NCBI RefSeq assembly: GCF_963678635.1
Contig: NC_087069.1
Span: forward strand, 26,710,303-26,774,302
Source: Symsagittifera roscoffensis
Lineage: Eukaryota; Xenacoelomorpha; Acoela; Convolutidae
DNA length: 64,000 nucleotides
Direction: 5' to 3'
Shown: positions 9,093 through 18,906 of the stretch, one piece after another
Position numbering within the stretch: the stretch's first letter is position 1
Layout: each line of letters starts with the position of its first letter
Notes under the pieces: model-generated
What the model saw: the letters and a program-made list of their open reading frames with translations, nothing else
Database searches by the model: none
Told to the model about the DNA's origin: nothing
Made by a program: the position numbers and the translations under genes

Positions 9093-9849
9093 ATTTCCGA
9101 ATCCTTCAGCCTTCACAATTTGTCTAATCGTCTGAATAACACTGTTAATCCTCTAAAACTGCCAATTCGGAAGGTTAGCTGCTAGCCCTCCGTATTTTTC
9201 TTTTTTTCAATTCTGGTCGAATGTCACATATTCCCCGGACAGCCCGGTCAATTTCCCCATTGAATCTCGTAGTCTAAGTAAAAATGGTACAGTGCCATCG
9301 AACAAAATTTACAAAATGCACTAAATCACCTTTATCCACGTCATATCGACTCACCGCAGAATATAAATGGCATCATACTACATCGCTATAGCCTTCCAAA
9401 TTCGTTCACTAATCTGCACTTTCAAGGATATGACTTAAGATAAAACATTTTTTCTGACTTCCAATGTCAATGCCCTGACTTAAAAAATTTTCTCCTAGGT
9501 TTTAAAAGCTGTTAGTTTGCAGGACAGTCCTGCCAACCAACAAGCTAAAATTATCCTTCTATGCTTCTTCCCTTTGGAAATTCTAGTTGTTATTGGTCCT
9601 GAATATTAAAATTAAGGAACTCTGTGGTTAGAAAGAACAATGAAATAATCTCCCTCTTCAAGAGATTATCCAAGTCTTTCATGTAACCACAAAGTGATCA
9701 GTCGTCTTAGTTGATTAAGAACAATCATGCAGGCTAGAATATTTAAATATACTCTTGACTCAAGCCTTTCGAAATAAATAGTAAGTGTCTCTAAAGCCAC
9801 TAACTAAAATCAAAATGCAAATTTATAAATGCAACAAATTCTTTAATGT
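9093..9849. other. No recognised feature (copy 2)
   Basis: Copy of 5171-5930. AT-rich, without ORF or structure that I can support. Confidence 0.5.
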
Positions 9850-12323
9850 TCAAAACTCAACTAAATGTTTTCTTTCAGTTTCAATTACATATTGGTTGCT
9901 CAGTTTCTCACTTGAGTTTTTTGTCACACATATAAAACAATTGTGAGTTTTAACTTCTCCTCTTTCGTCACTTCTTTGTTTCTTCTTTTTTCGTCGTTTA
10001 GAAGTTCTAAAACTTCTAAATTCCTCTAAATTTCTTTCTTTTCGCATCTTGTCTTCCGGCCATTTGTCAATGCTCCATCTCCTCCTCCTGCGACATTGAC
10101 TCTGCACTTTCAATTTCTGTGTCTTGCAACACATCGGTAGCTATTCTGACGCCGTTGGAAGCAGTCCTCCAACACTTCTGCTCTTCTACGCTTCGTTTAC
10201 AACAAGGTAGGGGATCAACGTTAGAATCTCTGTTCCTGCAGAAGCTGTTTTGGAGACACAACGTCACGTTTCTCTCCAAATCTTCCTTCAACATCTCTTC
10301 TTTCTCCCTTCCATCACGTTCACTCGTCCTGGAGATTCTCTTTACGGCGGTGGTCACTGCATTCCGATGAGTTACAAAAGCTCTCCTGAAACCTCCTGCT
10401 CCAATGTCCAGCTGATACGTAATGTACACTCTGCCGTGCTTTGACATATGCTTCTTGGCATATTCGTACAACCATGCAGTCATGTTGGCTCTAAACCATG
10501 GCATCAGTCGTCTTCTTGCCCATATCTTTTTCACTTCCATCGGAAGATTCAGAATCTTGCAAATTGTCTCAAAAAGATCTAAATCTTTTAGACAATCCCA
10601 TTTCTGCAATTTTTCTCTCGTTGGTGCCTCCTGTCTATTGTTCTCCTTCACATGAGCTTCCAGCCATCGTATCGCCACCATAACTCCCACTATCACTATC
10701 TTTATGGGCCGTGATGAGTCTGGTAAACCGATGGAGAGCATCTCTCCACAGTCCCAGATCAACACCAGATTACTACGCCCGGGGTACCACCATGTTTGCA
10801 GCAAGCAATGGCAGGGAAACTCGTCATGTGTTAACATGATACTTCTCCAATTCCGCTTTCTCGAAGCTTCCAGTAGTGGTTCCACTTCCATAATCACTCG
10901 GTGAACTTCATCATTCTCATCTACTGTGTTGTAATCCGTAACGGTTGATCCTCTCTGTTTTTGTCTTTCAAAGTCACTGAAGTTCCCACTGACATATCCC
11001 ATGAACGTCTTTCCCAGTATTGATTCTAACTCCTCCTTGGATCTCTGGAACTGCTGAGAACATTTTGCACAGTAACTCATAAGACTTTTCCGACATTCTC
11101 GCTAGTCTTACACACTTTGGCACTGAGAAGGCCTGATCCACGATCGTTCTCGTACTTTTTACATCCACAGCTACGAAATGCACTGGGTATCTGCTCTTGC
11201 ACATTGGAGCTAATGTCGATCCCACCAAATATCGCGCTCCCGATGGTCTACAATAAGACTCACCATGTCTGATGTTCATTTCCGTCTCGATCGCTTCCCT
11301 CCGTCTTCCTATGTACTTTTGCTCAGTTTGCAGAACTCCTGGGAACACTTCTACACTGATGGCCGTGACCATCTCATGTTTCTGCTCTAGATTCAATAAT
11401 AACTCTAAAGAACCAAACATGCTGTAGAATCCTAGTGCAGTCACTAGATTCATGTCGGTTCCTCCATGGCAATCTGCGGTCAGCTCCGTTTCCGTTTTCG
11501 CTGTCATCACAATGTTCCCAAACAATATTGTCAACTGCTTGTGTTGTTTCTCCAGGGTTTTCACGCAATCGAGGCCTCCACAAACGTGACCTTCCAGTCC
11601 ACAGACTTCTGCCAGACAGCTACCAGGTTTGACCCAGTTCCCTGGTCCCCAGCCAGGCAACTCTACTTTATCCTCTCCATTGCTCTTAGAGGCTGTAGTC
11701 ATCACATTATAGATGATATTAAGATCACGCAGGTTACAGTCTGAATTTAGTTCCCTCTGTACATCTTGTGTTGCATGTAGTATCGAATCAGCGTCGGGAC
11801 TAGGACACCATGAGGGTCTCATCAGCTCCCATACCACCATCATGCTCGTTCTCAGCAATTCACTTAAGAATCCCAATCCAAACTCTACTCGTTTGTCGGA
11901 TTCTGGCACGGAAGGTGCAGCCAATTTTTCCTCCAAGACTAGTCCCAGCCTAGTCTGCTGATTAGCAGCGCTTCTTATCGTCGCAATTCTAGACGTCCAG
12001 AATCTTAGCAACACTGCTTGCTCGTAATCAAAGAAGCAATCGCGTATGTCTTCGTTTAGGAAAGGGTTGTACGCCAACCCTATGATTCCGGACACGTAAC
12101 TGTAGGACTTCTTCCTGATTGGTCTCCAGATAACCTTCCATGGCAATTTTGTCTTCCAGAGCCATTAAGTGTCCTCTGGCCGAGTTTCTGTACTCCAACA
12201 TCTCCATGTATCTACCGGCGGGTTCTTCTACTGATACAGTCTCCGACAGTGTCAGTCGGTTATATTTCACTGGGACCAGCTGTCCTACGACACTTCCCTT
12301 TCCGTGGTTCATGGGAGACGGTT
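9850..12323 (-). pseudogene. Unidentified large coding block in four frames; possible endogenous viral or transposon structural gene
   Basis: On the minus strand coding potential passes through successive frames: about 12323-12130, 12146-10974 (390 codons), 11080-10067 (337 codons) and 10134-9850 (94 codons). Together they span about 2.5 kb with three shifts. The neighbouring frames overlap and every segment is long, as expected from a recently frameshifted gene of roughly 800 residues. The protein is W-, M- and E-rich, has no RT, protease, integrase or zinc-knuckle motif that I can see, and ends in acidic then very basic stretches. GC content exceeds that of surrounding DNA, which suggests a foreign source. 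A capsid- or nucleoprotein-like origin is only a guess. No polymerase lies nearby. Confidence 0.45.
12121..12323. repeat. Left arm of 203-bp head-to-head inverted repeat
   Basis: This segment is the reverse complement of 12445-12647 with only a few mismatches (for example GCAATTTTGTC against GCACTTTTGTC). The arms flank a 121-base spacer (12324-12444). The arm encodes the start of the minus-strand coding block. Confidence 0.85.
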
Positions 12324-12444
12324 TAAATGGCCGGGATAAAATCAACAGGTTATAAATCCAATAGGAGTGACCGCACTCTGACTAGAGCAACATTGGAAAT
12401 GGAAATACTCAGCCAATGTGGAGCGAGTAGCATGAAAGACTTTG

Positions 12445-12647
12445 AACCGTCTCCCATGAACCACGGAAAGGGAAGTGTCGTAGGACAGCTGGTCCCAGTG
12501 AAATATAACCGACTGACACTGTCGGAGACTGTATCAGTAGAAGAACCCGCCGGTAGATACATGGAGATGTTGGAGTACAGAAACTCGGCCAGAGGACACT
12601 TAATGGCTCTGGAAGACAAAAGTGCCATGGAAGGTTATCTGGAGACC
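12445..12647. repeat. Right arm of 203-bp inverted repeat, carrying the same coding start on the plus strand
   Basis: An ATG-initiated frame enters this arm from the spacer (ATG at 12399), so the plus-strand arm probably preserves the original 5' end of the unidentified coding block. The minus-strand arm diverges before that point. After 12647 the sequence changes to a Penelope-like RT fragment. Confidence 0.8.
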
Positions 12648-12880
12648 TTGATACAAAGCACCACCCTCAAGCAGAAGGCATATGGGACTCTAGCATCGTC
12701 TGAGATGCAGGCAGAGACAATCGAGCAGTTGGTGAGCAGTTGGTATTGCATGAACTTTACTAAGATATGTGGACGACATAGTTAGAACGGCCAAAGGCAA
12801 TCCTGGGGTAGTTTTCGAGGCTGCCAATAAGTTGCATCCAAACTTGCAGTTCACCATAGAAGGACACACAAAATTAGTGG
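12648..12880 (+). pseudogene. Penelope-like reverse transcriptase fragment
   Basis: From 12760 the plus-strand frame reads RYVDDIV, the motif C of Penelope-like RTs, followed about 20 residues later by LHPNLQFTIE, a segment characteristic of the same family just after the catalytic aspartates. The frame is closed upstream by a TGA at 12751, so the palm is separated from anything before it by a frameshift. Only the palm end is present; no GIY-YIG domain follows. It stops at a 25-bp palindrome that joins it to the opposing retroelement tail. Confidence 0.6.
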
Positions 12881-13359
12881 AACACAGCTGCTGTGTTCCA
12901 CATCTAGAATTCGAAGTTGGTTTTTTAATGTTTTGACAACTGATGATATTTATAGGCAACAAATGGGGATGAAAATTTTTACATCGAAATTTTTTTTTGG
13001 CTGAATGGGCCTCCCCAGAAACCATTAGCCTTGATGTCAAGTCGAGCGTCATCTTCAGCGCTGGTTGTTTTGTTGTGAATGCTTTTGCCTTCCAACGATT
13101 GAAGTTTTGGCTCTATTTCAACATCATGGCATACTTCGTCCAGGAGTGTCGCAAAAGTATCGCGAACTCCATTATCTCTTAGGTGAGTGTATCCACATTT
13201 GGGACAGTTTAGAGTGTGGGTCAGTGTGAAAAGTTGTCCACATGGGCATGTATGTGGGGTGTTTGGTGGTTGCCATTCATATATCAGATGTAATCCATCT
13301 TTAAACTCTGATTTGCTGGGTGAAAATTTTATCTTTTTAAGGGTAGCACGCTTAGCCAA
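12860..13359 (-). pseudogene. C-terminal zinc and REL-like endonuclease region of non-LTR retroelement (element M)
   Basis: The frame 12979-13359 holds a CPCG...H...CPKCG cluster (C/H ligands), then HLRDNGVRDTFATLLDEVC, EPKLQ and DDARLDIKANGFWGG. Related proteins continue with FFDVKFFNP. The D...DVK spacing resembles a PD-(D/E)XK (restriction-like) nuclease, as in the C-terminal nucleases of early-branching non-LTR elements. Here a frameshift in a poly-A run destroys the FFDVK part (FSQKKISM, then stop). Homology resumes as far as HSSCVP near 12860. The RT lies immediately upstream on the same strand. Assignment to a named clade is uncertain. Confidence 0.6.
12877..12901. repeat. Perfect 25-bp palindrome at the junction of two elements
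   Basis: GTGGAACACAGC, a central T, then GCTGTGTTCCAC. One half belongs to the retroelement tail that encodes HSSCVP on the minus strand; the other half faces the Penelope fragment. Confidence 0.85.
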
Positions 13360-13393
13360 TTCGATGCTCCTTTCTGTGACGCTAGGTTTATTG

Positions 13394-14386
13394 TCAGTTT
13401 TTTTCTGATGAGCGATTTTTCATAATTTTAGCTTTTTTTGAGAGTGTGATGTTCTGTCTCTCAGTTTTGATGTTTCTATTTATCAGAGTTTGTTCCGTTT
13501 CAGCTATTTCTGGATCACTGTTTTCTAACGGATCACAAATGGCTTGTGAGCACTCATAATTTCTGGAAAGTTCCGTGTTACTGAGGAGATCTAAACCTCC
13601 CATTCTTAGAGGTAGTGCAAAAAGGTTGCGATCTTCATTGGTTATATGGTTTTTACCAGTAATACTAGGAAGTAGCTGATGTCTTACATTTATCTCAATT
13701 TCGTCCATTTCTTTAAATGCTTCCGGAGTTGTTCTGGTTAGAGAGCCTAATTTATTTTGAACTCCCTTTGTGTAGCAGGAGTACGAATTTTGTGGTGATG
13801 TTTTAGCTCTTTTGGAAAGCTTTTCAGTTAGGGTAGTTGTCTTTTCAATTTCGCTTTCCATGTATTTATCGCATGTTGATGGTGTTCCTATAACCGATCC
13901 AGGGACTCTGAAAACCTCTACCATTGTAATATTGGTGCCTTCGAATAATTTAGTGGCGCTGTCAGGACGGTTTTCTTTTACTATTAGTTGACACTTGAAA
14001 GGCTTCATATTGTATCCGAAAGCCGTTCCGTGAACATCCAGGTTGTCCAGTACTGCGCGGAGACTCTTAAGATCACCAGCATCGATTCCATCATCTGCGT
14101 ACCATTTTTGGGTGACAATTCCGTACATAGCCTTTGCGAAAGGATCACCTTGCGTTGTGCATTCGGTAGATGCCAAAACCGTGTTTTTGACATATAGATT
14201 TGAGGTATGTTCATATGAGTTGGCCAGCGCATGATGTAGCGCCGGACAAAGTATTTCTACATTTTTTAAGGCAAGTGCTCTATTGAGCGAGCAGACGGCT
14301 TTTTTTGCATCAATAAGTAGTATGGCATCCGTTTCCGGTTTCTCAAACTCTTTCTCAAGCTGTGGAAAGCATATTCGACTCCACAC
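13394..14386 (-). CDS. Reverse transcriptase palm and thumb of element M
   Basis: 330 open codons. Motif A is IDAKKAVCSLNRALAL, motif B TTQGDPFAKAMYGI, motif C QKWYADDGI (codons near 14095-14115), followed by a motif D-like CQLIVKE. After that come a thumb region (TPEAFKEMDEIEI) and a LPLRMGGLDLLSNTELS block typical of this RT group, which is common in cnidarian and other invertebrate genomes. Catalytic aspartates are intact. Motif A has AKKAV where relatives have AENAF. The N-terminal fingers lie in broken frames upstream (14400-15182) and the nuclease tail follows at 13359 in another frame, so the full ORF is disrupted. Confidence 0.8.
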   Translation of the reverse strand: MWSRICFPQLEKEFEKPETDAILLIDAKKAVCSLNRALALKNVEILCPALHHALANSYEHTSNLYVKNTVLASTECTTQGDPFAKAMYGIVTQKWYADDGIDAGDLKSLRAVLDNLDVHGTAFGYNMKPFKCQLIVKENRPDSATKLFEGTNITMVEVFRVPGSVIGTPSTCDKYMESEIEKTTTLTEKLSKRAKTSPQNSYSCYTKGVQNKLGSLTRTTPEAFKEMDEIEINVRHQLLPSITGKNHITNEDRNLFALPLRMGGLDLLSNTELSRNYECSQAICDPLENSDPEIAETEQTLINRNIKTERQNITLSKKAKIMKNRSSEKN

Positions 14387-14399
14387 TTCTGACCAAAGC

Positions 14400-15250
14400 A
14401 GAGTTGGAAATTTTTTCCGAGATTTTTAAGGTCTGATTTTATACATTGGGTGATTGTTTTGCCAATTTTTCTTCTCAGAACATCGACTATACCAATGGGC
14501 CGTACCCCTCAATTTTTGTCCAGAGGTATCAGGCGACACGAGTTGTACGCCGCTAGGTTTTCATGGGGGAGAACTTTAGTTGCTATTGTATAGGATAGTT
14601 TAGCAATTATTTTCTGGTTGAAGTGAGTTAATATCCTTCTCCAATTGCACGCATCTAGACCTGAGGAACCGTGGCTTCGGTGCGTTTTCAGGGTTGATTT
14701 TTGAACTGTCTTGACGTTTATTTGTTCGAATATAGAGGGGTGGTATGGCATTGTGTCTTCACTTACTTCAGTTATGTAGCAAGTGTTCGCTGTTTTGGAT
14801 TGGGGGTGTTTTTTTCTTTCAGGATTTTAAGGACTGTTTTTCCTTCAATGACTTCGTTTGGGGGAAGTACTCTTTTTGTTTTCTTGTCTGAAAGGCAGCC
14901 AATGGCGGCAGATATTCTACCTGCACTCATTATTTTATCGAATTTCTTAACTTCCTCGTTTACTTCTGACTTCTTCTGTTTTGGTTGTCTAATTTGGAGA
15001 GCTTCCGCTTCAGTGAAAAGTTCGTCTATTAGGCCTTGCTTCCATAAAATTATGCGGCGGCTTAGTATTCTAGAATTTGATCCGTTTGTTTCCGATTTGG
15101 TTTTGGGGAGCAGCAGATGTGGGATAATCATTGCTGCTTTCATTGCGACGTTAGAATTTGGCGTTTTTTCTACTAATGACAACAGCTGCTAGTTCAGTAG
15201 TTCTATGAATTGGAAGCCGGGCTCGTTCTTGCTTAGAATTATGATGCGCG
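14400..15250 (-). pseudogene. N-terminal finger region of element M reverse transcriptase
   Basis: Frame 14772-15182 continues upstream as ...FQFIELLNQQLLS and contains helices typical of this RT family: ILSRRIILWKQGLIDELF, LQIRQPKQKK, GRISAAIGCLSDKK, GVLPPNEVIEGKT-like text. Frame 14509-14751 carries MPYHPSIFEQIN, SGLDACNWRRIL and SCRLIPLDKN. A stop follows before VRPIGI and the ITQCIKSDLKNLG segment. At least two frame breaks separate the parts. No ATG sits at the start; a TAG lies directly upstream of the conserved region. Confidence 0.65.
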
Positions 15251-15411
15251 GTTTCTAGTTAACGACATTTTTATATCCGTCGTTTTTTTTTAATTTCAAG
15301 TTCTTGTGATGGGGGCTGTGCTTGTTGGTTTTTGAGTTGTGATGGGGGCTGTGCTTCTTAGTCTGTTGGTAGAGTTGAGCTCTTTGCAAAGTTCTCAGTG
15401 GTGCATTGCAT

Positions 15412-15534
15412 GCAGGAAAACCCATCGTAAAAAAATTTACTGCTATGTAGCCCGCTACATGAGACATGGATGTAAGCTTTGCAAATGACACACCATATGC
15501 CTCCTTTTCGGAGGCGGCGTTCGCAAATATGGCA
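15412..15534 (-). pseudogene. PHD-type zinc finger of element M, copy 1
   Basis: The minus-strand frame reads CHIC, ten residues, CVIC, four residues, H, two residues, C, fourteen residues, CMQC. This is an exact PHD pattern (C4HC3 with the H-x2-C). It lies between the SGNH ORF and the RT on the same strand, so it likely forms the middle part of the element's 5' coding region. It is in a separate frame from the flanking pieces. A GTAAGT donor-like site just upstream leaves splicing possible. Confidence 0.65.
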
Positions 15535-15688
15535 GTATGTCTGATCGACGATAACTTACCAGCGAGGAGGGTAACATGATGGTGAATATACACAAGTTAG
15601 CTGAGCGAGCAATAATTTGAAGATTTTGTTAATATAAAAAGAAAAATGGATACCATCTTTACAAATTATAATAGCACTCAAATTAACG

Positions 15689-16117
15689 TTTAGGTTGGGG
15701 GAAATAATTTGATTCTTGAGTGGTAAATGTATTAATGAGGCGAAACAAAGAGTTATATAGAGCACCAAGTTTTCTGTTTGTGAAATAATTATTTGCAGAG
15801 AGAATTGTTTTGTGGATAATTAGCTCATTTGGATTAAACCTATGAAATATCAAACTTATAAGAAATCTCCAATCATTAGCAAAGTTTGAAACCGTAGATG
15901 AATTATCATTAAATCCGGCTATTATAGCAACACAGTTCAGTTTCTGCGAGGGGTAGCGCGAGACAGTAGCGGCAAGGTCGGCTAGCTTTGCACCTCTTTA
16001 CGAGTGAACTGTGGCTCTGACATCTTTGGGGCTGCAGTACTTGTTCCTTGAGATTCCTATTACCAGTTTCCTGCTCCGTTTGGGTAGCCACTTCGGTCTG
16101 TACTTCGGCACGGACAT
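15689..16117 (-). pseudogene. SGNH-like esterase ORF of element M, copy 1 (nonsense mutation)
   Basis: The same start and sequence as the intact ORF at 18220-18648, but codon TAC in HSYRG is TAA here (stop at 15998-16000, single base change at 15999). The downstream AIIAGFNDN block is still readable. The stop removes the block III asparagine, so the copy is dead. Confidence 0.7.
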
Positions 16118-16389
16118 TCACTAAAAAGGGTACAAAAAAGGAAAAACAAGAGAAAGAATAGATTGTAAAATGGATTTCGAGAAATGGATTTAAAAAACAA
16201 ACGGCAAAAAAGAAATGAAAGCGATTACAAACTGGTTTTTCACGGGTGGAGGTTCCGGCGGGGATGTCCGGGTAGAGGGAGAGTATTGCTGCTTGACGAG
16301 CTTGCCTCTAAAATCCCGTAACGGGCCTTCTTCTTACAAACGTACCATTATGAGCGTATCATATCAAATGAAACTTTCTAAAAAGTTTA

Positions 16390-16677
16390 TCACAAATAAT
16401 GACTGGACTGCACCAATTTGACCAAACTCGCGTCAAAATTACTAACATTTGACAGCCGTTTTTCGTTGTTTCCAGCAAGTTGATGGAATCCGCACTCCGT
16501 AGCCCCTGTTTTATTGTCTCCATTGTCTATTTTGTGCCGTAACTTAACCCTATGAGCCTGGTAAACCTGACCACCGTGTCTCACTACAATCAATTTCCTG
16601 CTTTGACCAAAAACACTAGCTATGAACCTGGGATTTTTCATAAACTCTTTCATCTTCACCGGTTTCATCTTCCCCAT
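16390..16677 (-). CDS. Hypothetical 95-residue basic protein, copy 1
   Basis: ATG-initiated (MGKMKPVKMKEF) and open in both tandem copies. It is K/R-rich with VVRHGG and HRVKLRHKID segments, without zinc or membrane motifs that I can recognise. It lies upstream of the SGNH ORF on the same strand and may be the first ORF of element M. Function is unknown. Confidence 0.4.
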   Translation of the reverse strand: MGKMKPVKMKEFMKNPRFIASVFGQSRKLIVVRHGGQVYQAHRVKLRHKIDNGDNKTGATECGFHQLAGNNEKRLSNVSNFDASLVKLVQSSHYL

Positions 16678-16908
16678 CTCTTGGTTTTTCTGGTCTTTGT
16701 GGTTGTTTTTCCCGTATGTCTTCTAGCATAATTTCTGAGTTGACATTTTCTTAAACTGTGACTGCATTAGGAATTGCTCTTAACAAACTTTAAATTGCCA
16801 CGGTGGGTCCAAATTCGCTGTAGCCCAAAATACTAATTTTCCCCTATCAGTGCGATTATTCTTAGCTGAGAATCACGCTGGCTGCGCCATGTGATATCCT
16901 TCGTGGCT

Positions 16909-17790
16909 AAAGCAGAGTTGGAAGTTTTTTCCGAGATTTTTAAGGTCTGATTTTATACATTGGGTGATTGTTTTGCCAATTTTTCTTCTCAGAACTTCGC
17001 CTATACCAGTGGGCCGTACCCCTCAATTTTTGTCCAGAAGTATCAGGCGACACGAGTTGTACGCCGCTAGGTTTTCTTGGGGGAGAACTTTAGTTGCTAT
17101 TGTATAGGATAGTTTAGCAATTGTTTTGCAAAGCTAAATGGATTTCTGGTTGAAGTGAGTTAATATCCTTCTCCATTTGCACGCATCTAGACCTGAGGAA
17201 CCGTGGCTTAGGTGCATTTTCAGGGTTGATTTTTTAACTGTCTTGGCGTTTATTTGTTCGAATATAGAGGGGTGGTATGGCATTGTTTCTTCACTTACTT
17301 CAGTTATATAGTAAGTGTTCGCTGTTTTGGCTTGGGGGTGTTTTTTTCTTTCAGGATTTTAAGGACTGTTTTTCCTTCAATGACTTCGTTTGGGGGAAGT
17401 ACTCCTTCTGTTTTCTTGTCTGAAAGGCAGCCAATGGCGGCAGATATTCTACCTGTAATCATTAGTTTATTGAATTTCTTAACTTCCTCGTTTACTTCTG
17501 ACTTCTTCTGTTTTGGTTGTCTAATTTGGAGAGCTTCCGCTTCAGTGAAAAGTTCGTCTATTAGGCCTTGCTTCCATAAAATTATGCGGCGGCTTAGTGT
17601 TCTAGAATTTGATCCGTTTGTTTCTGATTTGGTTTTGGGGAGCAGCAGATGTGGGAGAATCATTGCTGCTTTCATTGCGACGTTAGAATTTGGTGTTTCT
17701 TCTACTAATGACAACAGCTGCTGGTTCAGTAATTCTATGAATTGGAAGCCGGGCTCGTTCTTGCTTAGAATTATGATGCGCGGTTTCTAG
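16909..17790 (-). pseudogene. N-terminal RT fingers of element M, copy 2
   Basis: Homologous to 14400-15250. The frame 17304-17714, extendable upstream to the ELLNQQLLS segment, shows the same helices (RRIILWKQG, AEALQIRQPKQKK, GRISAAIGCLSDKK). It ends at the duplication junction, so the palm is missing. Stops upstream and between parts as in copy 1. Confidence 0.65.
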
Positions 17791-17931
17791 TTAACGACAT
17801 TTTTATATCCGTCGTTTTTTTAATTTCAAGTTCTTGTGATGGGGACTGTGCTTGTTGGTTTTTGAGTTGTGATGGGGGCTGTGCTTGTTAGTCTGTTGGT
17901 AGAGTTGAGCTCTTTGCAAAGTTCTCGGTGG

Positions 17932-18064
17932 TGCATTGCATGCAGGAAAACCCATCGTAATAAAACTTACTGCTATGTAGCCCGCTACATGAGACATGGA
18001 TGTAAGCTTTGCAAATGACACACCATATGCCTCCTTTTCGGAGGCGGCGTTCGCAAATATGGCA
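17932..18064 (-). CDS. PHD-type zinc finger of element M, copy 2
   Basis: Same C4HC3 pattern as 15412-15534 with all eight ligands preserved (CHIC, CVIC, H-x2-C, CMQC); one residue differs (FFYDG to FYYDG). The frame runs on for about 14 codons and then stops with TAA. Confidence 0.65.
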
Positions 18065-18219
18065 GTACGTCTGATCGACGATAGCTTACCAGCGAGGAGG
18101 GTAAAATTATGGTGAATATATACAAGTTAGCTGAGCGAGCAATAAATTGAAGGTTTTGTTACCATAAAAAGAAAAATGGATACCATCTTTACAAATTATA
18201 ATAGCACTCAAATTAACGT

Positions 18220-18648
18220 TTAGGTTGGGGGAAATAATTTGGATTCTTGAGTGGTAAATGTATTAATAAGGCGAAACAAAGAGTTATTTAGAGCACCAAG
18301 TTTTCTGTTTGTGAAATAATTATTTGCAGAGAGAATTGTTTTGTGGATAATTAGCACATTTGGATTAAACCTATGAAATATCAAATTTATAAGAAATCTC
18401 CAATCATTAGCAAAGTCTGAAACCGTAGATAAATTATCATTAAATCCGGCTATTATAGCAACACAGTTCAGTTTCTGCGAGGGGTTGCGCGAGACAGTAG
18501 CGGCAAGGTCGGCTAGCTTTGCACCTCTGTACGAGTGAATCGTGGCTCTGACATCTTTGGGGCGGCAGTACTTGTTCCTTGAGGTTCCTATTACCAGTTT
18601 CCTGCTCCGTTTGGGTAGCCACTTCGGCCTGTACTTCGGCACGGACAT
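18220..18648 (-). CDS. SGNH-like esterase ORF of element M, copy 2 (intact)
   Basis: 142 codons from an ATG at 18648. Block I is LVIGTSRNKYC (S at GTS), block II SYRGAKLADLA (G) and block III AIIAGFNDN (G-F-N-D). A clear DxxH block V is not seen, so the hydrolase may be incomplete or its last block may lie in another frame or exon. The basic start (PKYRPKWLPKRSRK) is unusual. It is followed on the same strand by the PHD finger and the RT fingers. SGNH plus PHD is known for CR1 elements; here both precede an RT of the REL-tail type. Confidence 0.6.
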   Translation of the reverse strand: MSVPKYRPKWLPKRSRKLVIGTSRNKYCRPKDVRATIHSYRGAKLADLAATVSRNPSQKLNCVAIIAGFNDNLSTVSDFANDWRFLINLIFHRFNPNVLIIHKTILSANNYFTNRKLGALNNSLFRLINTFTTQESKLFPPT

Positions 18649-18906
18649 TCAATAAAAAGGGTACAAAAGAGGAAAAACAAAAGAAAGAATAGATTGTAAT
18701 ATGGATTTAAAAAACAAATGGCAAAAAAGAAATGAAAGCGATTACAAACTGGTTTTTCACGGTTGGAGGTTCCGGCGGGGATGTCCGGATAGAGGGAGAG
18801 TATTGCTGCTTGACGAGCTTGTCTCTAAAATCCCGTAACGGGCCTTCTTCTTACAAGCGTACCATTATGAGCGTATCATATCAAATGAAACTTTTAAAAA
18901 AGTTTA

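Larger units (their letters stand above)
7234..11150. repeat. Tandem duplication, 3.9-kb unit, copy 2
   Basis: Second direct copy (3917 bases) of 3314-7233. It flows at its right end into the unduplicated upstream part of the unidentified coding block (CGTACTTTTT...), which shows that this junction is the ancestral one on that side and that the esterase-ORF1 junction at 3314 is ancestral on the other. Confidence 0.9.
14393..16908. repeat. 2.5-kb tandem duplication, copy 1 (5' part of element M)
   Basis: Directly repeated at 16909-19410. Both copies start with AAAGCAGAGTTGGAA and end with GCTGCGCCATGTGATAT. Identity is high but clearly lower than in the 3.9-kb duplication (scattered substitutions and several indels), so this event is older. 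Confidence 0.85.

Noticed and set aside
12327-12785. 152-codon plus-strand gene
   Set aside because: It is the inverted-repeat arm fused by chance to unrelated sequence; the Penelope RT motif is in another frame.
15540-15570. Splice donor GTAAGT upstream of the PHD finger
   Set aside because: Context is suggestive but no matching acceptor or transcript evidence can be seen; kept only as a remark.
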